Shown: positions 9,701-18,381, numbered from the stretch's first letter. The stretch is 64,000 bases of DNA from Dyella flagellata (GCF_030160275.1 NZ_BSOA01000050.1:62001-126000); one strand, 5' to 3'. A program made the numbers and translations. Notes: generated by a model from the sequence alone, not told the origin.

Positions 9701-12700
9701 GGTAACGGCGGCAATGGTGGCACGGGCGGCGCCGGCGTCAGCGGTGCGGGCTTCACGCTGACCAATACCGGCACGATCACCGGCGGCAGCTTCGGCGCAG
9801 CGGGTGTCAAGGGAGCGACGACCACCGGCGATACCGCTGGTACTGATGGTGTCGGCGGAGCGGGCGGTGTGGGTGTTGTCGCCACCGGCGGCGCCACGGT
9901 TACCAATGCCGGCACCATCGCCGGCGGCCTGGGCGTCGGCAGCACGCAGGCGGATGCGGTGGACTTCAGCAACGGCGGCAACACGCTGGTGATCGAGTCT
10001 GGCGACAGCTTCACCGGTCACGTGGTCAGCACCAGTGGCAACACCAACGGGAGCGATACCCTTGACCTCGGCGGTAGCACCAACGCCAGCTTCGACCTTG
10101 GCAGCGTGGGCGCGGTGGGCGGCGGCACGGCCTACCAGGGCTTCAGCCACTTCAGCAAATCCGGTACCAGCACCTGGACGCTGACCGGCACCGGCAGCGC
10201 CGGCCAGACTTGGACGATTACCCAAGGCACGCTGACCGGCACCAGCACCAGCATCGTGGGTAACGTCGCCTTCGCCCCGGTCAGCGGCGGTAGCGCAAAC
10301 CTTAGCTTCAATCAGTCCGCCGACGGCGTGTATGGCGGAGCGATCAGCGGCATCGGCACGCTGACCAAGACCGGTACCGCCACGTTGACCTTGACCGGCA
10401 CGGGCACCTCCGATCAGTCGTGGACGATCACCAACGGCGCGCTGGTCGGCAACAGCAGCAACATTGTGGGCAACGTCAGCCTCAGCGGCGGAAGCACCCT
10501 TACCTTCGATCAGGCCACCGATGGTGCGTATGCTGGTGCAATCAGCGGTATGGGCGTTGTGACCAAGACCGGCAGCGGCAGCTTGACCTTGACCGGCTCA
10601 GGCAACGCCAGCCAGGCGTGGACAATCGCCAACGGTACGCTGATCGGCAACAGCACCAGCATTGTGGGCGATGTTGCCTTCCTGCCGGTCACTGGCGGCG
10701 TCGTGAACGTTACTTTCAATCAGGCCACCGACGGCGTATACGGCGGCACAACCAGCGGCGTCGGTTCGCTGACCAAGTCCGGCAGCGGCACGTTGACCTT
10801 GACCGGGACCGGCAGCATCGGCCAGTCGTGGACGATCGCCAACGGTACGCTGGCCGGCAACACCAACAATATCGTAGGCAACATCACGTTCGCGCCAGTC
10901 AGTGGCGGTAGCGCAAACGTCATCTTCAATCAGACCACCGATGGCACGTACACCGCCCTGATGAGTGGCAATGGCTCGCTGACCAAGACCGGCAGCGGCA
11001 GCTTGACCCTGATCGGCTCGGGCAGTGCCGGCCAGAGATGGACGATCGCCAACGGCTCGCTGATCGGCGACAACATCAGCATCGTGGGCAATGTCACATT
11101 CGCGCCGATCGGCGGCGGCAGCGCCAGCCTCACCTTCGATCAAGCCACCAATGCTACGTACAACGGTGTGATCAGCGGCAACGGCTCATTGACCAAGAGC
11201 GGTGCCGGCACGCTGACCCTGACCGGCAACAACACCTATACCGGTGCCACTACGGTCAATGGCGGCATGTTGCAAGTCGCCAACAACAACACCAGCGGCA
11301 TGCTGACGGGCAACGTGACAAACAACGGCGCCATGGCCTTCGCCCGCACCGACGCTGTCACTTATAACGCCGTGATCAGCGGCAGCGGCAGCGTGGCGCA
11401 GATCGGCAGCGGTACGCTGATCCTCGATGGCGTGAATACCTACACCGGCGGTACTACGGTACAGGCGGGCACGTTGGAAGTGGGCGACAGCTCGCACAGC
11501 AACGCATCCATCCAGAACAACGTAACAGTCGATACCAGCGGAACGCTGCGTGGTCATGGCAGCATCAATGGCAACGTCACCAGCGACGGCACGGTGTGGC
11601 CTGGTGGTTCGGTGGGTGTGCTGACAATCAACGGCAACTACACGCAGAACGCCGATGCCACGCTGCAGATCGATGTGACGCCGACGCAAGCTTCGGAGCT
11701 GCTGGTGAACGGCAACGCCAGCCTGGCCGGCACGCTCGCCTTGATCTATGCACCGGGCACCTACACTGCCACTACCTACACCTTGGTGCAGGCCAACGTC
11801 CTGAGCGGGCAATTTGCCAACACGACCGCGAGCGGAGCGGTACCGACCGCGCTGAATCCGAAGGTGACGTACACCGCGACCCAGGCGGACCTTGTGTTGG
11901 CGGGGACCCCAGCACCGACGCCAACCCCGGCCCCTGCACCAGCGCCTGCACCCGCCCCCGCCCCAGCGCCGACCCCGACCCCAAGTCCCGTACCAACGCC
12001 AGCCCCGGCCAAAACGGTCGTAGCGCCGCTGGATGGCCGCCTGTATGCCAACCTGATGCGCAGCGAGAATTTGGTGGGGCAGCAGTCGCTTTCCACGGTG
12101 CTCGGTGCCACGCTGCGTAACGGTGATACAGCATGCAATGGCAACGATACGGCGCACGCCAACACCGTCGCCTCCTCGTGCAACAGCGACCTGTGGGTGC
12201 AGTACAGCGGCAGCAGCGATGAGCTGACCGGCAGCAATGGTCTGAACAGCACGGCGTTCGGACTGCAAGGCGGTTTCGACCACGCAGTAGGCGATACCGT
12301 ACATGTGGGCGTAGAAGCCGGCTTTGATCGGATCAACGGCAATGACCACAACGGCGGCAACGGCAGCATCGATACCGTGCACGGTGGCGTGTATGCCTAC
12401 GCCAACGCAGGTCCAGTGATGTTGTCAGGTGTGCTCGACCAAACGCATAGCAGCTACCGAGTGTACCGCCAAACCGGTATTGGTCATGGCGTAGCCAATC
12501 CTGATGGCAGCACTACATCCGCGGCACTGCAGGCCGCCTGGCCACTCGCCGCTGCGCAATGGCGGATCACTCCGGCAGTAGGGGCGCTGTACCAGCACCA
12601 GACGCTGGATGCCTTCAGCGAAACCGTGCCTGGCGGCAATCCGCTAGCGCCGGCCTTCGCGGTGCAGGGCTCACATAGTGCTTACAACACCTTGCAGCCC

Positions 12701-13003
12701 TATGCGCGCGTGCTGTTCTCGCGGACGTTCATGGCCCGGGGCATCAGTTACGTGCCGCAGTTCGAAGTCGGCTATCGCTATGACACGCATAACAGCAATA
12801 CGCCGGTGGTGCGGGTCGCCAGCCAGGACGGCACCGAGTTCATGCTGCCGGGCGACACGACCGGACGCGGCACGGCAACGATGGGTGCGCGCATTACGGC
12901 GCAAGCGGGTGCATCGTGGAGCCTGTATTTGGACTACCAGGGTCAGTTCTCCAGCCATCTGAACGACAACGCACTGAGCGTGGGCTTCAGCAAGAAGTTC
13001 TGA
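6740..13003 (+). CDS. Giant glycine-rich autotransporter with extended signal peptide
   Basis: A 2087-residue protein beginning at GTG after an AGGGAG ribosome site. The N-terminus MNRIYRLVFNRALGVMQVAS is an extended signal peptide region (ESPR) typical of large type V secreted proteins; the hydrophobic core and NAFA cleavage site follow at about residues 50-71. The passenger carries two series of GGxGG-rich blocks separated by FTLTN-type lines, an internal duplication (LDLGGSTNA... near residues 450 and 1110), five tandem ~70-residue units (10208-11245), and autotransporter-associated strands. A Pro/Ala-rich linker (11905-12018) and a two-cysteine segment precede the C-terminal barrel, which ends in KKF. 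It is predicted to be exposed on the outer membrane, probably as an adhesin or autoaggregation factor. Confidence 0.93.
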   Translation: MNRIYRLVFNRALGVMQVASEFASAPHGGACADAADRAPELTVRLLTRALLGLFAPMLLLASSNAFATVAPPTQYVVTQTTDDGTGSTVGTLSWAIVQSNATPGSIIDITLPSGSNSITVSGTLPTLTGVPTIESSGDVSINAAITSTALVAIRGTGVVTFANTANQLSAGMLLAPSSSVTLNGTAVSLSSPGTGLSGATGTAGTAGTTGAPGTSGGVGFVGLTGQGFSVTNSAIITGGQGGVGGAGGVGASGFSPFPNRGPGGPGGTGGAGAAGGNGNAGVYGTGFKLNNAGVIVGGAGGTGGAGGTGGTGGTGKYANGGTGGNGGVGGTGGAGGVAVIGSAFTLTNSGVISGGAGGTGGAAGVAGPGGGFSFSGAAGAPGQPGIAGQGGQGGVGVVSTGNATITNSGTIEGGLSATGQRTDAIDLLGGGNLLVLEAGSTINGTVRSTSGTTNGGDTLDLGGSTNATLSGSLGDTGSGLQYQGFANYEKTGSSTWTLTGAANLAAAWSVQGGELDLASLGSRFSGGFTLASSTTLLVGKGGVPVWLTAANGNNGLTGSRGTSTTPSGAGGVGSTGSVAVTGTGFTLITQAHVTAGTITGGMGGGGGLGGVGSLGTNGSGGSSPATSGQAGGMGGIGGSGGAGVSGSAISLNNSSGIAGGNGGVGGVGGAGGTGGFGYYSSTVTPAPTTSAVGAGGAGGTGGMGGQGGAGISATGPSTLVNTTSGSIVGGIGGRGAIGASGGWGGNSIGTPAGGAGGAGGIGGVGGTGGTGVYGAQFTLNNSGQVTGGAGGYGGMGGLGGNGGNAKTAAAGSSAPGATGGLGGAGGAGLGGTDFTATNNGTLDGGVGGIGGTGGYGGFGGTSNTITNSASGAAGNGGQGGNGGAGATGAGFTLTNHQAIVGGAGGAGGSGSYGTPGNLKGKGGGTTGRSGNGGTGGAGGAGVSGTGFTLTNVATITGGVGGAGGSGGATYNATYAASSPNPALAGTAGNGGNGGTGGAGVSGAGFTLTNTGTITGGSFGAAGVKGATTTGDTAGTDGVGGAGGVGVVATGGATVTNAGTIAGGLGVGSTQADAVDFSNGGNTLVIESGDSFTGHVVSTSGNTNGSDTLDLGGSTNASFDLGSVGAVGGGTAYQGFSHFSKSGTSTWTLTGTGSAGQTWTITQGTLTGTSTSIVGNVAFAPVSGGSANLSFNQSADGVYGGAISGIGTLTKTGTATLTLTGTGTSDQSWTITNGALVGNSSNIVGNVSLSGGSTLTFDQATDGAYAGAISGMGVVTKTGSGSLTLTGSGNASQAWTIANGTLIGNSTSIVGDVAFLPVTGGVVNVTFNQATDGVYGGTTSGVGSLTKSGSGTLTLTGTGSIGQSWTIANGTLAGNTNNIVGNITFAPVSGGSANVIFNQTTDGTYTALMSGNGSLTKTGSGSLTLIGSGSAGQRWTIANGSLIGDNISIVGNVTFAPIGGGSASLTFDQATNATYNGVISGNGSLTKSGAGTLTLTGNNTYTGATTVNGGMLQVANNNTSGMLTGNVTNNGAMAFARTDAVTYNAVISGSGSVAQIGSGTLILDGVNTYTGGTTVQAGTLEVGDSSHSNASIQNNVTVDTSGTLRGHGSINGNVTSDGTVWPGGSVGVLTINGNYTQNADATLQIDVTPTQASELLVNGNASLAGTLALIYAPGTYTATTYTLVQANVLSGQFANTTASGAVPTALNPKVTYTATQADLVLAGTPAPTPTPAPAPAPAPAPAPAPTPTPSPVPTPAPAKTVVAPLDGRLYANLMRSENLVGQQSLSTVLGATLRNGDTACNGNDTAHANTVASSCNSDLWVQYSGSSDELTGSNGLNSTAFGLQGGFDHAVGDTVHVGVEAGFDRINGNDHNGGNGSIDTVHGGVYAYANAGPVMLSGVLDQTHSSYRVYRQTGIGHGVANPDGSTTSAALQAAWPLAAAQWRITPAVGALYQHQTLDAFSETVPGGNPLAPAFAVQGSHSAYNTLQPYARVLFSRTFMARGISYVPQFEVGYRYDTHNSNTPVVRVASQDGTEFMLPGDTTGRGTATMGARITAQAGASWSLYLDYQGQFSSHLNDNALSVGFSKKF
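10208..11245 (+). repeat. Five tandem ~210-bp passenger repeats
   Basis: Units start at 10208, 10418, 10616, 10826 and 11036, giving periods of 70, 66, 70 and 70 codons. Each begins with a (T/S)WTI(A/T)NG line and ends with LTLTG(S/T)G. The homologous position in the autotransporter at 1-3027 has a single unit (from 1186), so the two genes differ by four whole units. Confidence 0.9.
11081..11720 (+). repeat. Second copy of the near-identical autotransporter segment
   Basis: Counterpart of 1231-1870 at a constant offset of 9850 bases, about 96% identical over the central 600 bases. It begins inside the fifth 70-codon unit and ends shortly before the Pro/Ala linker, which the first autotransporter lacks. 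Confidence 0.85.
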
Positions 13004-13012
13004 TGTCGCGTG

Positions 13013-13045
13013 CAGAACCCCTCTCCCTTCGACAGAGGGGTTCTG
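13013..13045 (+). terminator. Hairpin terminator after the autotransporter
   Basis: A perfect 12-bp stem CAGAACCCCTCT / AGAGGGGTTCTG encloses a 9-base loop 10 bases after the stop codon. It lies between convergent genes and may serve both; there is no long T-tract. Confidence 0.7.
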
Positions 13046-13059
13046 CGTCGCACTAGGCG

Positions 13060-13542
13060 TTACGCCACAAGTGTTCGCTGCATGATCCATTCGCCATTCG
13101 GCGCAACGCCGACATGCGCGAACCCCAGCTGCGTGAGAATTCGCTGAGCCCCGCGGCGTTCCAGCTTGCGATTCTCGACCGTCGCCAGCAGGCGCTGTGG
13201 AGCGCCCGGCTCTCGCGCAAACGCCATAAAGCCGGCAATCATCCTCTCCATCAGTTGTACGTTCAGCCCCATGCGCCGGTCTCTTGGACGGACGAAGATG
13301 CGTACGAAGCCATACGATCGCGCTTGGTCGTCCAGCGCGATCGCCACGGTGCAGATACCGGCGATCTCTCCGGTTTCCTTCGCTTGCAGCACGCACGCCA
13401 CCTCAAAGGAGCGACGCCAGGCCTCATCGGGGTTGGGCAATGCGCCCTCCTGCAGCCAGAAGGCAACGATCTGGCGGCGCAGGGCCTCGGTCAGATGCCC
13501 GAAGACCCATTGAACTTGATAAGGCGGGGTGATGCTGGTCAT
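13060..13542 (-). CDS. GNAT family N-acetyltransferase
   Basis: About 160 residues from the ATG at 13542 (MTSITPPYQVQW); an in-frame start at 13587 is possible, and neither has a clear ribosome site. The middle shows the GNAT core: strands with EIAGICTVAIALDDQ, an acetyl-CoA loop RPRDRRMGLNVQLMERMI and a C-terminal AQRILTQLGFAHVGV strand. The loop reads RDRRMG where family members usually have R/Q-x-x-G-x-G/A, so the pattern is slightly unusual. The substrate is unknown. Confidence 0.8.
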   Translation of the reverse strand: MTSITPPYQVQWVFGHLTEALRRQIVAFWLQEGALPNPDEAWRRSFEVACVLQAKETGEIAGICTVAIALDDQARSYGFVRIFVRPRDRRMGLNVQLMERMIAGFMAFAREPGAPQRLLATVENRKLERRGAQRILTQLGFAHVGVAPNGEWIMQRTLVA

Positions 13543-13694
13543 GGATGCATATTCGTAAACGATCCGCGTTTTATGGCATAAACCCAAGCCAACACGCTAC
13601 GGTCCTTTGCCATGTTTCTGTCATGCGTCGCCCGTAGTGTCGTTCGAATGGCCTTGTCCAGACTCGATCCGCACCGCCACTCCGTGAGCCAAGC

Positions 13695-15344
13695 ATGACG
13701 GTCACACGGCGCGATTTTCTGCGTGGCGCCGGCGTATTCGTCGGCGCTTATGCGCTGGGCGACGCATGGCGCACGGCAAGCGCTTCCACCATGCCGATGG
13801 CGATGCCCGCCCGCACCAGCGCAGCGACTTTGGCGGCGCCCAAGGTGCCGTTGATCAATCCGACTTCGTTGGCGCGATTCGTCGATCCGTTGCCTATTCC
13901 ATCCTTGGCAAGCGTGGCGGAACAGCGCGCCGATCCTACGAATCCCGGCCACACCCTGCCCTGCTATCGAATAGCCATGCGCGCGTGCAAAGTGCAGCTG
14001 CACCGCGACATTCCCGCCACGCCGCTGTGGGGCTACGCAGGTCAATTTCCCGGCCCAACGATCGTGGCAAGACGTGGCGAGCCGCTGCTGGTGGAATGGA
14101 CGAATGCGCTGCCGACGAAGCATTTCCTTCCCATCGATCACACTCTGCATGGCGCGGAGAAAGACCATCCCGAAGTGCGCGCAGTAACGCACGTGCACGG
14201 TGCGCGTGTGTCAGCCGAAGCGGATGGCTTCCCAGAAGACTGGTATGCGCCGGGACACTCGACGCTGTATCGCTATGCCAATGGCCAGGATGCGGCCACG
14301 TTGTGGTACCACGACCACGCGATGGGCATTACGCGGCTCAATGTCTATGCCGGCCTGTTCGGTGCGTACATCGTGCGTGATGCGCAAGAGCAGGCGCTCA
14401 ACCTGCCCACGGGCGAATACGACATTCCCCTGATGCTATGCGACCGGCTCGTTGCCCAAGATGGCCAGCTCTACTACCCCGTTTCAGATGATCCCGACGC
14501 GCCGTGGGTCATGCAATGCAATGGCAATCTCGTCTTGTGCAACGGCAAGATCTTTCCGTATCTGGAAGTCGAGCCGCGACGCTATCGGTTGCGCTTGATC
14601 AACGTCGCCAACACGCGCTTCTTCGATCTTTCCCTATCGCACGATCAGGCCATGCAACAAATCGCCAGCGACCAGGGGTTGCTGGCGGCAGCGCTGGAGC
14701 GGGCACGGATCGAGCTGTATCCGGCCGAACGCGCCGAGGTGGTGATCGATTTCGCCAGCTTCGCCGGCAAGTCGCTGCAATTGCGCGATGAGTCGCAAGG
14801 TATTCTGGAGTTTCGCGTACGCGATAACGGCCATCGCGATACATCCGCCTTGCCTGCCACGCTGCGCCCGATTCCACGCATCGATCCGGCCAATGCAGCG
14901 CGCAATCGCATCCTCACGCTCAACGAAACCGACGATGCCAACGGCAACGCCATGACCATGCTGCTCGATGGCAAGCGCTGGTCCGATCCCATCACCGAGA
15001 ACCCGCGCCAGAACAGCGTCGAGACCTGGAGCTTCGTCAATCTCACCGGCGATGCGCATCCGATCCATTTGCACCTGGTGCGTTTCCAGGTCGTCGATCG
15101 CCGGCCATTCGACCTGTTTGCCTGGAATGCGCATCGCAAGCTGGTGTTCACCGGGCCGCCGCTGCCGCCGGAACCGCAGGAACTTGGCTGGAAAGACACC
15201 GTGCGGGCCGACCCCGGCATGGTCACCCGCATCGCCATGCGTTTCGAAGGCGAGCCGGGCCGCTATGTCTGGCATTGCCATTTCCTCGAACACGAGGACA
15301 ACGAAATGATGCGGCCCTACGAGTTGTTGCCGGCGCATTCGTAA
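13695..15344 (+). CDS. Tat-exported multicopper oxidase
   Basis: A 549-residue periplasmic enzyme of the laccase/CotA/bilirubin-oxidase type. The N-terminus TVTRRDFLRGAGVFVGAYAL is a twin-arginine signal peptide. All four copper-binding motifs are visible: HVHGARVSAEADG, WYHDHAMG, HPIHLHLVRFQV and HCHFLEHEDNEMM, so type 1 and the trinuclear type 2/3 sites appear intact. Family members oxidise phenols, bilirubin or Cu(I)/Mn(II) while reducing oxygen to water. No copper-resistance genes neighbour it, so its physiological substrate is open. Confidence 0.93.
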   Translation: MTVTRRDFLRGAGVFVGAYALGDAWRTASASTMPMAMPARTSAATLAAPKVPLINPTSLARFVDPLPIPSLASVAEQRADPTNPGHTLPCYRIAMRACKVQLHRDIPATPLWGYAGQFPGPTIVARRGEPLLVEWTNALPTKHFLPIDHTLHGAEKDHPEVRAVTHVHGARVSAEADGFPEDWYAPGHSTLYRYANGQDAATLWYHDHAMGITRLNVYAGLFGAYIVRDAQEQALNLPTGEYDIPLMLCDRLVAQDGQLYYPVSDDPDAPWVMQCNGNLVLCNGKIFPYLEVEPRRYRLRLINVANTRFFDLSLSHDQAMQQIASDQGLLAAALERARIELYPAERAEVVIDFASFAGKSLQLRDESQGILEFRVRDNGHRDTSALPATLRPIPRIDPANAARNRILTLNETDDANGNAMTMLLDGKRWSDPITENPRQNSVETWSFVNLTGDAHPIHLHLVRFQVVDRRPFDLFAWNAHRKLVFTGPPLPPEPQELGWKDTVRADPGMVTRIAMRFEGEPGRYVWHCHFLEHEDNEMMRPYELLPAHS

Positions 15345-15550
15345 ATATCGCGTCAATCCGGCGTGCATCCAGTCACGTTTGTCTTGGCATTGTCATCACG
15401 CCATGACGCAGTGTCGCGTTGCTGCCAACGTCGCGTCATGTACGCGGCGCAGACTCTCCGCCGGTCTGTGAAGGCCTTGCACAACGCAGACCGTAATCAG
15501 GGGGATTATTCGCGCCGGCTTGCGCCACAGGCCGGCAGGAGACACCAGTT

Positions 15551-17587
15551 ATGCCCACCAAGTTTGGCCGTACCCGGTTGAAACCTTTTGTACTCGGCGC
15601 GCTCATCACCAGTCTCGTAGGTGTGGCGAACGCCCAGAACAATGACGCATCCAACGACGCAAAATTCCGCGCCAGCGTACCCACCACTGCCACCCGACCT
15701 GTAAGCGGCCAGCCTGGCGGCACCGTTACGCTGTACAGCCCGGATTCGGAACGGGATGCGAGCAACCGCACCCGCACCCCGATCAAGCACGTGATCCTGT
15801 TGATCGGCGAAAACCGCACCTTCGATCACGTGTACGGCACCTACACCCCCCCGAAGGGGCAAACCGTCGACAACCTGCTGTCAAAGGGCATCGTCAATGC
15901 TGACGGCACGCCTGGTCCGAACGTAGACCTGGCCAAGCAATGGCAGGCTACCCAGAGCGGCGACTTTGAGCTGGCGCCCAAGCGCACCAGTGCTTACACC
16001 AATCTGCCGCCGATCAACACCGGCAGCGCGCCCACCCAGGCGTATCTTTCTTCCGCTGCCCAAGCCGAAGCGCTTGAACCAGGCCTGCCGACGACCTATT
16101 ACCCCTATCTTGCCGAAGGCGGCACAGGCCTGCCCAATGGCGTGGTCGACACGCGCTTCCCGGCCACGCTGCCGAATGCGCCGGTCGATATGCATGCCTC
16201 GATCAGCTACAACGACTACGCCAGCAGCCCGGTGCATCGCTTCTTCCAGATGTGGCAGCAGCTGGATTGCGCTGCGAGCCACGCGACCTGGAAAAACCCC
16301 AGCGGTTGCCGCGCCGACCTGTTCCCGTGGGTGGAAGTGACCCTGGGCGCCGGCACCAACGGCAAGGCCCAGCCGGTCAATTTTACCGAGCAGAGCACGC
16401 ATGAAGGTTCCACCGCCATGCAGTTCCTCAACATCGCCCAGGGCGATGCACCGTACTTCAAGCAACTGGCCGAGCAATACGCGCTCAGCGACAACTTTCA
16501 CCAGTCGGTGATGGGTGGCACCGGCGCCAACCACATCATGCTGGGCTTCGGTGACCTGATCTATTACGCCGACGCCAACGGCGAACCGGCCATGCCGCCG
16601 GCCAACCAGGTGGAAAACCCGAATTCGCAAGCGGGTACCAACAACTGGTGGGTGCAGGACGGCTACAGCGGCGGTTCCTACGTGAATTGCGCCGACGACA
16701 GCCAGCCTGGCGTAGCCGCTGTACGCAAATACCTGAAGAGCCTGCCGTATCACGCTTTCCGCCACGGCGACTGCAAGAAGGGCGCGTACTACCTGGTGAA
16801 CAACTACAACCCCGGCTACCTGGGCGATGGCACGCCGGCGCCGCTGGGCCCGCAACAGTTCACCATTCCGCCGACCCGCCAGCAAAACCTCGCCTTGCTG
16901 CTGTCGCGCCATCACGTGAGCTGGAAGTACTACGGTGAAGGCTGGGATGCCGGCAAGGAAGACGGCGAAGCCGGCACCTTCTGCAACATCTGCGATCCCT
17001 TCCTGTACTCCACGCAAGTCATGACCAATCCGGCTCTGCGTGCGCACAACCAGGACCTCAACAACCTTTACAGCGACATCCAGAACGACACCCTGCCGGC
17101 GGTTTCCATCGCCAAGCCGGACGGACTGCTGGACGGCCATCCGGCCTCGTCCAAGCTGGAACTGTTCGAAGGCTATGCGAAGAAGATCATCGACATGGTC
17201 AAGGCCAACCCGAAGCTGTGGGACAACACCGCGGTGATGATCACCTTCGATGAAGGCGGTGGCTACTACGACTCCGGCTACGTGCAGCCGGTCGACTTCT
17301 TCGGCGATGGCACGCGCATTCCGCTGCTGGTGGTGTCGAAGTACTCCAAGGGTGGCCGCGTGGTGCACACCTACTACGATCACGTGTCGTTCGACAAATT
17401 CGTGGAAGCGAACTGGGACCTGGACGAAACCATCTCCCGCCGCAGCCGCGACAACCTGCCGAACCCGATCGCCATGCCGAACAACCCCTACGTACCGGTC
17501 AATGCACCGGCCATCGGCGACCTGATGGAAATGTTCCGCTTCCATCGCCATTGGGGCGAAGACGGCGACGACAACGCGCAAAACTGA
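15551..17587 (+). CDS. Secreted phosphoesterase, AcpA/phospholipase C type
   Basis: A 678-residue exported protein with a Sec signal peptide (LKPFVLGALITSLVGVANAQ) and a CAGGAGACA ribosome site. The segment KHVILLIGENRTFDHVYGTY carries the metal and nucleophile region of the phosphoesterase family that includes acid phosphatase AcpA and bacterial phospholipases C; ITFDEGGGYYDSGYVQPVD and YYDHVSFDKFVEANWDLD supply the distal metal ligands. It probably releases phosphate from phosphoesters in the periplasm or outside the cell. Whether it prefers phospholipids or small phosphomonoesters cannot be told. A DUF3617-like gene and a haem-motif protein follow in the same direction. Confidence 0.9.
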   Translation: MPTKFGRTRLKPFVLGALITSLVGVANAQNNDASNDAKFRASVPTTATRPVSGQPGGTVTLYSPDSERDASNRTRTPIKHVILLIGENRTFDHVYGTYTPPKGQTVDNLLSKGIVNADGTPGPNVDLAKQWQATQSGDFELAPKRTSAYTNLPPINTGSAPTQAYLSSAAQAEALEPGLPTTYYPYLAEGGTGLPNGVVDTRFPATLPNAPVDMHASISYNDYASSPVHRFFQMWQQLDCAASHATWKNPSGCRADLFPWVEVTLGAGTNGKAQPVNFTEQSTHEGSTAMQFLNIAQGDAPYFKQLAEQYALSDNFHQSVMGGTGANHIMLGFGDLIYYADANGEPAMPPANQVENPNSQAGTNNWWVQDGYSGGSYVNCADDSQPGVAAVRKYLKSLPYHAFRHGDCKKGAYYLVNNYNPGYLGDGTPAPLGPQQFTIPPTRQQNLALLLSRHHVSWKYYGEGWDAGKEDGEAGTFCNICDPFLYSTQVMTNPALRAHNQDLNNLYSDIQNDTLPAVSIAKPDGLLDGHPASSKLELFEGYAKKIIDMVKANPKLWDNTAVMITFDEGGGYYDSGYVQPVDFFGDGTRIPLLVVSKYSKGGRVVHTYYDHVSFDKFVEANWDLDETISRRSRDNLPNPIAMPNNPYVPVNAPAIGDLMEMFRFHRHWGEDGDDNAQN

Positions 17588-17602
17588 GCAAGCCCTACAG
17601 TT

Positions 17603-17626
17603 CCCTCCCCTGCTTGCAGGGGAGGG
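17603..17626 (+). terminator. Strong hairpin after the phosphoesterase
   Basis: A perfect 11-bp stem CCCTCCCCTGC / GCAGGGGAGGG with a 2-base loop lies 16 bases after the stop codon. It may end transcription, but has no T-tract; similar C-rich hairpins occur as dispersed repeats in this bacterial group (compare 52361-52500). Confidence 0.5.
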
Positions 17627-17718
17627 TCAGGGTGGGGTAATGCGAGCGTAGCGAGCGTCCGCAAGCTGTAACAAAACACCTATAAAAATAGAGGCTTCCG
17701 CCACCCGCGATTTGAACG

Positions 17719-18168
17719 ATGAGCCTGCTAGCCCGTTCTACCGGTTATCTGAGCCGCTGGTCCAACCCCATCGCCGCCCTGATGCTGATCGGCGCATCCG
17801 GCGCCGTCGCCACCAGCGCGCATGCCGACCCCGCCGACTTCCAGGCCATGCCCGGCCTGTGGAAGATCACCCTGCACACGCTCAAGGATGGAAAGCAGCA
17901 GGTGAAGTGGAAATGCTTCTACGATGGCGCGGACCCATGGACCACGTTTGCCGATACGGCGGAACCGGATGAGCACTGCCAACGCAGTGGCGAACATCGC
18001 ACCAGCACGGCGCTGGCGTGGCAGCTCAACTGCGATGCGCATAAAGGAAGCGCGCACATACAACTGGATTCAGCCCAGCACTACGCCGGCAAGCTGACGA
18101 TGGATGGCCAGCCGATGCTGGAGATGGACGGCGAGCGTTTCGCGGCCTGCACGGGCCCCGCTGACTGA
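17719..18168 (+). CDS. Small secreted protein, DUF3617-like
   Basis: A 149-residue protein with an N-terminal hydrophobic segment ending in TSAHADP, a likely Sec signal. The mature part FQAMPGLWKITLHTLKDGK followed by regularly spaced cysteines (KWKCFYDG, DEHCQRSG, QLNCD, FAACTG) and the order of beta strands match the DUF3617 type, a family without known function whose members often begin with a PGLW segment. Four cysteines could form two disulfides in the periplasm. A palindromic repeat follows directly after the stop codon. Confidence 0.7.
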   Translation: MSLLARSTGYLSRWSNPIAALMLIGASGAVATSAHADPADFQAMPGLWKITLHTLKDGKQQVKWKCFYDGADPWTTFADTAEPDEHCQRSGEHRTSTALAWQLNCDAHKGSAHIQLDSAQHYAGKLTMDGQPMLEMDGERFAACTGPAD

Positions 18169-18169
18169 A

Positions 18170-18234
18170 GTAGGCTGGGATGACAATCCCAGCATCGCCA
18201 TGCCAGTCATGCTGGGATTGTCATCCCAGCCTAC
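18170..18234. repeat. Dispersed palindrome (GTAGGCTGGGATG family), copy 1
   Basis: Two perfect 26-bp inverted arms (from GTAGGCTGGGATGACAATCC to its complement) surround a 13-base centre. It begins two bases after the upstream stop codon. It belongs to a family with about ten copies in this window, all in intergenic DNA or at gene ends. Confidence 0.9.
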
Positions 18235-18381
18235 GGGTCCGCCTTCACGTTTCCATCACATTACCGGTTTCAAGTTACCGCGCGATGGGCCGTGGAAGGC
18301 CGTCCGGGCCGGCGTCAACCGGACAAAAGTGCGCAGGCGCAACACCTGCGTGAGGATGGATCAACAGAGGGGAAACAACGC

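Noticed and set aside
8690-10225. A 511-codon minus-strand frame opposite the autotransporter
   Set aside because: Created by GGT/GGC/ACC glycine-threonine codon periodicity of the passenger; the translated protein is Ala/Gly/Arg/Thr-rich without motifs.
15881-17581. A 566-codon minus-strand frame opposite the phosphoesterase
   Set aside because: The plus-strand gene has a signal peptide and active-site motifs; the opposite frame is rich in Val/His/Arg only.
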